Source: Clostridiales bacterium (GTDB taxonomy: Bacteria > Bacillota > Clostridia > WRLR01). Taken from it: a stretch of DNA of 15,858 nucleotides. Where the stretch lies: assembly GCA_031287655.1 (NCBI GenBank), contig JAITSR010000129.1, forward strand, positions 1-15,858. The letters are read 5' to 3'. Both the position numbers and the translations under genes were made by a program. This document shows, piece by piece, positions 8,157 to 13,522 of the stretch. Below the pieces are notes generated by a model that saw nothing but the letters and a program-made list of their open reading frames with translations, was not told where the DNA came from and did no database searches. Position 1 is the first letter of the stretch. Every line of letters begins with the position of its first letter.

Positions 8157-8318
8157 TAGGAACTGTTCAAAAATAACTTGCGCCTTATCGCTTGTCTTTT
8201 TGCTCGCATACTTTGTTGTCGTCGCCTTTCATACATATAGTATGCGCGGCTCCTCCGCCTCGTATGCGAGCAAAAATCCTTCACGCCGCTCACGCAGCTT
8301 ATTATCTCTCAGTTCCTC
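8157..8318. repeat. MITE-like imperfect palindrome between rimP and nusA
   Basis: The segment is nearly symmetrical around 8237. A perfect 15-bp inverted repeat lies at 8197-8211 and 8262-8276 (TTTTTGCTCGCATAC and its complement). The outer arms begin with related ends, TTAGGAACTG at 8157 and the complement of TGAGGAACTG ending at 8318, and stay alignable with mismatches. A central CATAC-ATATA-GTATG hairpin lies at 8230-8244. The RNA of either strand could fold into one long stem. It fills most of the 233-nt gap between two genes that are usually close. No transposase and no clear target duplication are visible, so 'MITE-like' is an inference from shape. Confidence 0.65.
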
Positions 8319-8355
8319 ATTTCTTTTTATACCACTGACGCGGGCCGCGCCAGAC

Positions 8356-8934
8356 TCAAAAACGGATCGCCCGCTTCGCCGTCTTGACCTCCGCCCACGG
8401 AAGCGAAAACACGGTCCCCGACTCATCCGTGAGGTATATAAGGCCGCCCTCGAATTTTACAAGCGTGCCGACTACCGCGCCGCCCGCGTTCGCACCGCCG
8501 CTTTTGTCCGCACTGCGTTTGCCGCCTTTGCCGCCGCCTTTGCCGCCGCTGCGTTTGCCACCCGCGCCGTCCTGTTCGCCGCCCTGTGCGTTCCGCGCGC
8601 CGCGCGCGCCCGGCAGAAGCAGCACCTCAAGCAGCTCTCCCGCGTATCGCCGGAAGTCCGCCTCCGTCTTGAGCGGCCTGTCCAGCCCCGGCGAGGAAAC
8701 TTCCAAAATGTACGCCTGCAAAATAAAGTCCTCCCGGTCGAGCAAGTCGGAAAACTCCCGGCTCAGGCGTTCGCAGTCGTCAATGTTGATCCCTCCGGGC
8801 TTGTCGATATAGACACGCAGATACCAATCCGAATTTTCCCGGACGAACTCGGTTTCCACGAGCTCAAACGCCATCCGCTCCACGAGCGGCGCTACCAGCC
8901 TATTCGCTTTTTCGGCAATCTTTGACGCTGTCAC
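8356..8934 (-). CDS. rimP: Ribosome maturation factor RimP with a Lys/Gly-rich insertion
   Basis: RimP assists 30S assembly. The N-terminal domain at about 1-88 carries FELVETEFVRENSDWYLRVYID and the family motif LEVSSPGLDRPLK. The C-terminal SH3-like domain is split. After LLEVLLLPG (about 101-109) comes an insertion of about 45 residues, rich in Gly and Lys (for example KRSGGKGGGKGGKRS), before the domain resumes at about 153 (VVGTLVKFEGGLIYLTDESG). The protein is 192 residues against a usual 150-160. Translation starts at GTG 8934, preceded by a G-rich ribosome site (GGGGGGCGGGG). No better in-frame ATG is present. It is the first gene of the operon after the promoter at 9103-9131. Confidence 0.93.
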   Translation of the reverse strand: MTASKIAEKANRLVAPLVERMAFELVETEFVRENSDWYLRVYIDKPGGINIDDCERLSREFSDLLDREDFILQAYILEVSSPGLDRPLKTEADFRRYAGELLEVLLLPGARGARNAQGGEQDGAGGKRSGGKGGGKGGKRSADKSGGANAGGAVVGTLVKFEGGLIYLTDESGTVFSLPWAEVKTAKRAIRF

Positions 8935-8956
8935 CGGCCCCGCCCCCCGTTAAATA

Positions 8957-8985
8957 GGAAAGAGTGGGGGTTAGCCACTCTTTTT
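8957..8985 (-). promoter_or_regulatory. Hairpin in the rimP leader, just before the ribosome site
   Basis: A perfect 9-bp stem (8959-8967 with 8975-8983, AAAGAGTGG/CCACTCTTT) with a 7-nt loop. It lies in the long rimP leader, about 10 nt upstream of the G-rich ribosome-binding site. In the rimP RNA it is followed by UUUCC rather than a long U tract, so it is at best a weak attenuator. It could instead affect ribosome access. Its role is inferred from position only. Confidence 0.45.
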
Positions 8986-9102
8986 CCGCGAAATTACGTC
9001 TATTTGTTGTTGCAATCCAACGGCGCTCATACGCTAAACCAAAAAAGCAACTTACGCCGAACTGTCCCTTCGACATATACGACATTTATGACTCTAGCGG
9101 AC

Positions 9103-9131
9103 ATTCTAGCACAGGTGAAAAAAAAAGGCAA
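9103..9131 (-). promoter_or_regulatory. Sigma-A-like promoter of the rimP-nusA-infB operon
   Basis: On the minus strand, -35 TTGCCT (9126-9131), a 17-nt spacer containing a T tract, and -10 TAGAAT (9103-9108) preceded by TGC, an extended -10. The start site would be near 9096, giving a leader of about 160 nt before the rimP GTG. Apart from the hairpin at 8957-8985, no recognised RNA element was seen in the leader. Confidence 0.75.
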
Positions 9132-9209
9132 CACTTTTATTGTCTCTTTTTTGGTATTCACAAGGCGCGTCGCGCGCGTCGCGGGCGAAAAGTTTTTTTG
9201 ATTTGGGGC

Positions 9210-9238
9210 TTGCGTTCCGCCGGGGTGTGTGTTATTAT
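9210..9238 (+). promoter_or_regulatory. Sigma-A-like promoter of perR-rubrerythrin
   Basis: -35 TTGCGT (9210-9215), a 17-nt spacer, and -10 TATTAT (9233-9238). The start site would be near 9245, giving a leader of about 140 nt. This leader contains degenerate GGCGG/GCAGTG repeats and a short Arg-rich frame. It is divergent from the rimP promoter about 80 bp away. Confidence 0.7.
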
Positions 9239-9245
9239 TAGTAAC
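9231..9245. promoter_or_regulatory. 7-1-7 Fur/PerR-type operator over the perR -10
   Basis: GTTATTA-T-TAGTAAC is an inverted repeat with 7-bp arms (6 of 7 positions symmetric) around one base. This is the geometry of PerR and Fur boxes (known PerR box TTATAAT-N-ATTATAA). It covers the -10 and the predicted start site, which suits autorepression by the adjacent regulator. The match to the Bacillus consensus is partial. Confidence 0.55.
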
Positions 9246-9302
9246 AGGAATAATTACTGATTAAGGACACGATCGGTCATTAGCGGCAAAGGCAGGCGGG
9301 CA

Positions 9303-9389
9303 GTGAATGTCGGATTGCGGACGGACGGTTTGCGGGCGGCAGTGATGAGACGATACGGCAGACGGCTTACGGGCAGGCGGTGGCGATGA
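9303..9389 (+). CDS. Possible Arg-rich leader peptide before perR
   Basis: A 28-codon frame starts with GTG at 9303 behind a GGCGGGCA purine run and ends with a TGA that overlaps the perR ATG as ATGA (9386-9389). About a third of its residues are Arg. The overlap would allow translational coupling. No homology is recognised, the frame lies in degenerate repeats, and chance is a real possibility. Confidence 0.2.
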   Translation: MNVGLRTDGLRAAVMRRYGRRLTGRRWR

Positions 9390-9820
9390 CGCGGTACAGC
9401 AAACAGAGGGAGGCGATTTTGGCCCTTTTGGAGGGTACAAAGGACCATCCGACGGCGGAGACGGTCTATGCCGGGATTCGGTCGCAAATGCCGAATATCA
9501 GCCTCGGGACGGTCTACCGCAACCTCGCGGTCCTCGCGGGAAACGGCAGGATCGCAAAGATACGTTCGCGGGACGAGACGCTGCGTTTCGACGCGAACAC
9601 GCGCGACCACTATCACTGGCAATGCCGCGTGTGCGGGAAGGTTCAGGACCTCCCGATGGCCGTCGAGACCTCGCTGAACGCCGCGGCGGAGCGGGCCTGC
9701 GATGCGAAGATCGAGCGGCATGATCTGTGTTTTATCGGCGTCTGCAAGAGCTGCGGCGCGGATGAAATAGAACATGAGAACGTGGAGCGGCACAAAACAC
9801 AAGAAATGTGGGAAACGTAG
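9386..9820 (+). CDS. perR: PerR-like Fur-family peroxide-responsive repressor
   Basis: A 144-residue Fur-family repressor with an N-terminal winged helix (RYSKQREAILALL, then ISLGTVYRNLAVL) and a C-terminal dimerisation/metal domain. Residues matching the Bacillus PerR regulatory metal site are present: H21 (HPTAE), D69 (RFD), H75 and H77 (DHYH) and D88 (VQDL). Asp rather than Glu at the last position favours PerR over Fur. The structural zinc site is C80/C83 and C120/C123. PerR senses peroxide by metal-catalysed oxidation of its His ligands. ATG 9386 is chosen because AGGCGG lies 5 nt upstream; GTG 9380 is less well placed. A reverse rubrerythrin follows on the same strand, a typical PerR target. 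The last residues (KTQEMWET) resemble the repeats beyond the stop. Confidence 0.88.
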   Translation: MTRYSKQREAILALLEGTKDHPTAETVYAGIRSQMPNISLGTVYRNLAVLAGNGRIAKIRSRDETLRFDANTRDHYHWQCRVCGKVQDLPMAVETSLNAAAERACDAKIERHDLCFIGVCKSCGADEIEHENVERHKTQEMWET

Positions 9821-9928
9821 GGAAAGCAAGTAGTGCAAAAAACGCAGGGAAAGCAAGTAGTGCAAGAAACGTAAGGAAAGCAAGTAGTGCAAGAATCACA
9901 GGAGACGCAAGTACCACAGGAAATGCAG
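9821..9928 (+). repeat. 27-bp tandem repeat between perR and rubrerythrin
   Basis: Three near-identical 27-bp units (9821-9847, 9848-9874, 9875-9901), each starting GGAAAGCAAGTAGTGCAA, are followed by a decayed fourth unit. The array begins exactly after the perR stop. The unit is a multiple of three and, read in the perR frame, gives GKQVVQ(K/E)T motifs interrupted by a TAA near 9872. The last PerR codons look like an earlier degenerate unit. No function is evident. Confidence 0.85.
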
Positions 9929-9982
9929 AAAACGCAAGGAAACGCAGGAAAAAAATTTTACGCGCGAAAGGGGAAGTTTGTT

Positions 9983-10528
9983 ATGAAAAAGTTTGTTTGC
10001 ACGGTTTGCGGTTATGTCCACACGGGGAACGAGCCTCCGGAAAAGTGTCCGCAGTGCGGCGCGCTGAAGTCGAAGTTCACGGAGCAGCAGGCCGGGAAAC
10101 TCGCTTGGGCGGACGAGCACAGGATCGGCGTCGCGGCCGGTGTCGACGCGGAAGTCCTTGAGGGGCTTCGGGCGAATTTTGCGGGCGAATGCACGGAGGT
10201 CGGCATGTATCTGGCGATGAGCCGTCAAGCCGACAGGGAAGGTTTCCCGGAAGTCGCGGAGGCCTATAAGCGCATCGCGTTTGAGGAAGCCGAGCACGCG
10301 GCCAAGTTCGCGGAGCTTTTGGGCGAAGTCGTCTACGCCGACACGAAGAAGAACCTGCAGCTCCGCGTCGAAGCGGAGAACGGCGCGACGGCCGGCAAAA
10401 AGGCGATCGCGACGAAAGCCAAGGAACTCGGGCTGGACGCGATCCACGACACCGTGCATGAGATGTGCAAGGACGAGGCGCGGCACGGCTGCGCGTTTGA
10501 AGGACTCCTGAAGCGGTATTTTAGCTAA
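9983..10528 (+). CDS. Reverse rubrerythrin (rubredoxin-like domain at the N-terminus)
   Basis: A 181-residue non-heme iron peroxidase that reduces hydrogen peroxide with electrons from NADH via rubredoxin-type partners in anaerobes. Domain order is reversed relative to classic rubrerythrin. The rubredoxin-type Fe(Cys)4 site comes first, with C6, C9, C22 and C25 (CTVCGY...CPQCG). A four-helix ferritin-like domain with diiron ligands follows (E69 and E72 in GECTE, E102 and H105 in EEAEH, E132 region, E165 and H168 in DEARH). The length matches clostridial revRbr. ATG 9983 has AAAGGGG about 9 nt upstream; in-frame codons starting near 9887 lie in the repeat and are rejected. No separate promoter is seen, so it is probably read with perR. 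Confidence 0.92.
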   Translation: MKKFVCTVCGYVHTGNEPPEKCPQCGALKSKFTEQQAGKLAWADEHRIGVAAGVDAEVLEGLRANFAGECTEVGMYLAMSRQADREGFPEVAEAYKRIAFEEAEHAAKFAELLGEVVYADTKKNLQLRVEAENGATAGKKAIATKAKELGLDAIHDTVHEMCKDEARHGCAFEGLLKRYFS

Positions 10529-10565
10529 TCGGTCAGTCGAGCGAAATTCAATAAAAAAATCGTAC

Positions 10566-10618
10566 AAAAAAAGTCCGGGGGCCGCGGCGCAAGGGGTAAA
10601 TGCGCGCCGCGGCCCCGG
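10566..10618 (-). terminator. Intrinsic terminator of leuA, possibly bidirectional
   Basis: A GC-rich stem of 15 bp with one bulged G (10575-10590 with 10604-10618) and a 13-nt loop. It lies right after the leuA stop and is followed on the minus strand by a run of seven T. On the plus strand the stem is followed only by CTTTATT, so it may also end the perR-rubrerythrin transcript, but less efficiently. Confidence 0.88.
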
Positions 10619-10620
10619 CT

Positions 10621-12135
10621 TTATTCGTGTTCGTGTACCATCGCCCGGTTGATCGCGTTGACATAGGCGAAGATCGACGCCTCGATGATGTCCGTCGAAA
10701 GCCCGCGGCCGATGTGCAGCCCGCCGCCGTGATGGATGCGGACGGTCACTTCGCCGAGCGCGTCCATACCCTCGGTCACGGCTTTGATGTCATACGCGGC
10801 CAGCGGCCATTCGCCCCCGATGACCTTCGCGGCCGCGTTGTACGCGGCGTCAATCGGGCCGTCGCCCGTCGCGTCCGCCGTGACCTCCCGCCCCTCGTGC
10901 AGCAGCGTCACGCTCGCCGTCGCCTGAATCTTATTTCCGCTCTGAATTTGAAACGTCGTCAGCCGGTAGCGCTCCGGCACGTCGCCCGCGGTGTACACAA
11001 GGGCTTCCAAATCCTCGTCGGTGATCTCTTTTTTTCGGTCCGCGAGCGCCTTGAACCGCTCGAACGCGCCGTCGACCTCGTTTTTGGTCAACCGGAAGCC
11101 CATCGACTCGATCCTGTCGGCAAAGGCGTGTCTGCCGGAGAGCTTGCCGAGCACCATCGTGCTCTCGGTCTTGCCGACGGACTGCGGCGTCATAATCTCA
11201 TAGGTCATCGGGTTCGCGAGCACGCCGTGTTGGTGGATGCCGGACTCATGCGCAAAAGCGTTCGCGCCGACGACCGCTTTATATACGGATACGGGAACGC
11301 CGGTCAGCTTGGATACGCGCTGGCTCGCACGGTAAATCTTCGTTGTGTCGATGCCGTGTCTGACTGAAAAATGCGCGGCGCGCGTCTCGATCGACATGAT
11401 AACCTCCTCCATCGAGCAATTCCCGGCGCGCTCCCCGAGCCCGTTGATCGTCGTTTCGATCTGGCGCGCCCCGTTCGCGACCGCCGCGAGCGTGTTTGCG
11501 ACCGCGAGCCCGAGGTCGTTGTGGCAGTGAACGGCGACGGTCGCCCGCGCGATATTCGGGACGCTCGAAATAATCCCTCGCAAAAAGGCGCCGTATTCGT
11601 CCGGCAGCGCGTAGCCGACGGTGTCCGGGAGGTTTACGGTCGTCGCGCCCGCGTCGACGACGGCTTCGAGCACGCGGCGGAGGAATACGGGGTCGCTGCG
11701 GCTCGCGTCCTCGCACGAAAACTCCACGTCCCCGCACAGGCTTTTCGCGAGGCGCGTGCCCTCGACCGCGCGGCGTAGCACCTCGTCCGGCGACATCTTC
11801 AGCTTGTAGCGCATATGGATGTCGCTCGTCGCGAGAAAGACATGCAGACGCGGCTTTTTTGCGGTGCGGATCGCGTCCCACCCCCGCGTGATGTCCGACT
11901 CCAGACTGCGGCAGAGCGCCGCGACGGCGCAGCCGACGCTCTCCGACACGGTGCGCACCGCTTCAAAATCGCCCGGCGACGCGGCGGGGAAACCCGCCTC
12001 GATTACGTCGACGCCAAGGAGCTCGAGCTGCTTTGCGATCTCGAGCTTCTCGCTCAAATTCAGGCTGACGCCCGGTGTCTGTTCGCCGTCGCGCAGCGTC
12101 GTATCCAACACAATGATTCTGTCTTTATCCATCAT
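10621..12135 (-). CDS. leuA: 2-isopropylmalate synthase LeuA
   Basis: Condenses 2-oxoisovalerate with acetyl-CoA, the first committed step of leucine synthesis. The product has 504 residues from ATG 12135. The TIM-barrel domain has the metal ligands D11 (LDTTLRDGEQTPG), H203 and H205 (HCHNDLG) and N239 (GLGERAGNCS), and the HESGIHQHG loop at 296-304. The C-terminal regulatory domain for leucine feedback is complete, ending in GRGLSTDIIEAS. Homology begins right at the ATGATG pair (12135 and 12132), and no Shine-Dalgarno sequence precedes it. The promoter at 12142-12170 would start transcription at this ATG. leuB, leuC and leuD are not adjacent, so the gene appears to stand alone. No T-box leader is possible in the available space. 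Confidence 0.95.
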   Translation of the reverse strand: MMDKDRIIVLDTTLRDGEQTPGVSLNLSEKLEIAKQLELLGVDVIEAGFPAASPGDFEAVRTVSESVGCAVAALCRSLESDITRGWDAIRTAKKPRLHVFLATSDIHMRYKLKMSPDEVLRRAVEGTRLAKSLCGDVEFSCEDASRSDPVFLRRVLEAVVDAGATTVNLPDTVGYALPDEYGAFLRGIISSVPNIARATVAVHCHNDLGLAVANTLAAVANGARQIETTINGLGERAGNCSMEEVIMSIETRAAHFSVRHGIDTTKIYRASQRVSKLTGVPVSVYKAVVGANAFAHESGIHQHGVLANPMTYEIMTPQSVGKTESTMVLGKLSGRHAFADRIESMGFRLTKNEVDGAFERFKALADRKKEITDEDLEALVYTAGDVPERYRLTTFQIQSGNKIQATASVTLLHEGREVTADATGDGPIDAAYNAAAKVIGGEWPLAAYDIKAVTEGMDALGEVTVRIHHGGGLHIGRGLSTDIIEASIFAYVNAINRAMVHEHE

Positions 12136-12141
12136 GCCATT

Positions 12142-12170
12142 ATCATATCGCCGCGTAAATCCGATGTCAA
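12142..12170 (-). promoter_or_regulatory. Near-consensus sigma-A promoter of leuA
   Basis: On the minus strand, a perfect -35 TTGACA (12165-12170), a 17-nt spacer, and -10 TATGAT (12142-12147). Seven positions downstream of the last -10 base is 12135, the A of the first leuA ATG. Leaderless transcription is therefore predicted. Confidence 0.8.
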
Positions 12171-12228
12171 CACAGTGATTTTGCTGATTTTGCGGATTGA
12201 GTCTGACTTGACCGCGATGTTCGGAATT

Positions 12229-12506
12229 TGATAAATTATGAATTGAGAATTGGAAATAAAGAATTAAGGATTGAGTGTATTCGGAAACTTGATAAACCGA
12301 ATACACTCACACGACACCGAATGAGGTGGCGTGCGTGCGCGTAGCGCACGGAGTCGCGTGGAAATCGCATTTTCACGCGATGATATAAGCGGAGCTGTTT
12401 AGAGGAAACGAGGGCGACGAGTGGGGGCAAAGTTTTGCGGCATAGCCGCGAAACGTAGTCGCCACAAGGCGTCCGAGTTTTCGAATAAACTCTAAATTTG
12501 AAAGGA
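12229..12506. repeat. Hairpin-rich, partly AT-rich intergenic segment between leuA and the epimerase
   Basis: An AT-rich run of degenerate GAATTGAG/GGATTGAG units (12236-12276) leads into a perfect 12-bp stem (12273-12284 with 12297-12308). Further hairpins follow: CGTGCGC-GTA-GCGCACG (12334-12350), an 11-bp stem with one G-T pair (12354-12364 with 12371-12381), GCGGC-ATA-GCCGC near 12440 nested in a GGCGAC/GTCGCC stem, and GAGTTT/AAACTC before the epimerase ribosome site. No convincing gene or promoter is seen. The layout suggests a composite of dispersed intergenic repeats, but only one copy is in the window. Confidence 0.5.
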
Positions 12507-12517
12507 GTGGTGTCGGC

Positions 12518-13510
12518 ATGAAAAAGGCACTTTTTATCGGCGGGACGGGGACAATCAGCGGCGCATGTACGCGGCGCGCGTTGGAAGCGGGCTTTGAGGT
12601 CACGCTCTTGAATCGGGGCAGCTCCCCGGCGCCGCGGGGCGCGCGGCAGATCGTCTGCGACATTTCCGACGAAGCGGCCGTCCGGGCAAAACTCACCGGG
12701 GAGGCCGCGTGGTTCGACGTCGTCGCGGATTTTATCGCGTTTCGCCCGGAGCAGGCCGAGCGGGACGTCCGCCTGTTTTCCGGAGCGGCCGGTCAATACA
12801 TCTTCATCAGCTCCGCGTCGGTCTATCAAAAACCGGCCGCGTACTACTTAATCACGGAGAGCACGCCGCTTTCAAATCCGTATTGGCAATACGCGCGCGA
12901 CAAAATCGCCTGCGAGCTTACGCTGATGGAGGCCTACCGCGGCAGCGGTTTTCCGGTCACGATCGTCCGCCCCAGCCATACCTACAACGAGACGAAGGTC
13001 CCGGTCGCGATCCACGGCAAAGCGGGAAGCTGGCAGGTGCTGCGGCGCATCCTTGACGGTAAGCCCGTCCTCGTGCCGGGCGACGGTCTGACGTGGTGGA
13101 CGTTCACATGGAGCGCCGACTTTGCGGCGGGTTTTGTCGGCCTGATGGGCAACCCGCACGCGCTCGGCGAGGCCGTGCATATCACGTCGGACGAAAAACT
13201 CACTTGGAACGCCGCCTATCAGACGCTGGGCCGCGCGCTCGGGCGGGAGCCGCTGCTCGCCCATGTGTCGGTCGATACGCTCAAGCGCTTTGACCCCGCG
13301 CTCGAAGGCCCGCTGCTCGGCGACAAGGCGAACTCCGTGATCTTTGACAACAGCAAGCTAAAGCGGCTCGTACCCGGCTTTGCCGCCACGACGCGCTATG
13401 ACGAGGGCGCGCGCGCCGCCGTCGAGTACCTGCTCGCGCACGAGGCCCTGCAAAACCCGGACCCGGAGTTTGACGCCTTCTGCGACCGCGTCGTCAGCGC
13501 CGTCCTTTAG
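12518..13510 (+). CDS. NAD-dependent epimerase/dehydratase-like (extended SDR) protein
   Basis: A 330-residue Rossmann protein. The nucleotide-binding loop is GGTGTIS (8-14) after KKALFI. The active-site serine region is ISSASVY (97-103), and the catalytic pair is Y125 and K129 (YARDK, the YxxxK motif). It resembles extended SDR sugar-nucleotide epimerases, and the atypical branch that includes CSP41-like proteins, but the substrate cannot be read from sequence. The motif Y.Q.ARDK and the missing classic TGxxGxxG suggest an atypical member. ATG 12518 has AAAGGAG about 10 nt upstream. It is not in an operon: leuA is divergent, and the M56 gene is convergent with a 12-nt gap and no visible terminator. 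Confidence 0.82.
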   Translation: MKKALFIGGTGTISGACTRRALEAGFEVTLLNRGSSPAPRGARQIVCDISDEAAVRAKLTGEAAWFDVVADFIAFRPEQAERDVRLFSGAAGQYIFISSASVYQKPAAYYLITESTPLSNPYWQYARDKIACELTLMEAYRGSGFPVTIVRPSHTYNETKVPVAIHGKAGSWQVLRRILDGKPVLVPGDGLTWWTFTWSADFAAGFVGLMGNPHALGEAVHITSDEKLTWNAAYQTLGRALGREPLLAHVSVDTLKRFDPALEGPLLGDKANSVIFDNSKLKRLVPGFAATTRYDEGARAAVEYLLAHEALQNPDPEFDAFCDRVVSAVL

Positions 13511-13522
13511 CCCTTTAGTCCT

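Noticed and set aside
8229..8426. A 65-codon minus-strand frame across the rimP end and the palindrome
   Set aside because: It is out of frame with rimP, and its second half is the palindromic repeat itself. No ribosome site or homology is seen.
8900..9085. A 61-codon minus-strand frame in the rimP leader, considered as a leader peptide
   Set aside because: It starts without a ribosome site, runs past the rimP start in another frame, and its middle encodes the leader hairpin.
9821..9928. A CRISPR array at the 27-bp repeats
   Set aside because: The units are contiguous, without unique spacers, and no cas genes are present.
9887..9982. A longer start for the reverse rubrerythrin within the repeats
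   Set aside because: The extra 32 residues come from the tandem repeat. The ATG at 9983 has a good ribosome site, and the rubredoxin motif starts immediately after it.
12136..12306. The longer LeuA start 57 residues upstream
   Set aside because: The extension reads through the promoter and AT-rich repeats, and family homology begins only at the ATGATG pair.
12236..12829. A 197-codon minus-strand frame across the hairpin segment and the epimerase start
   Set aside because: It is antisense to the epimerase gene and reads through stem-loops. Similar hypothetical proteins usually come from translated intergenic repeats.
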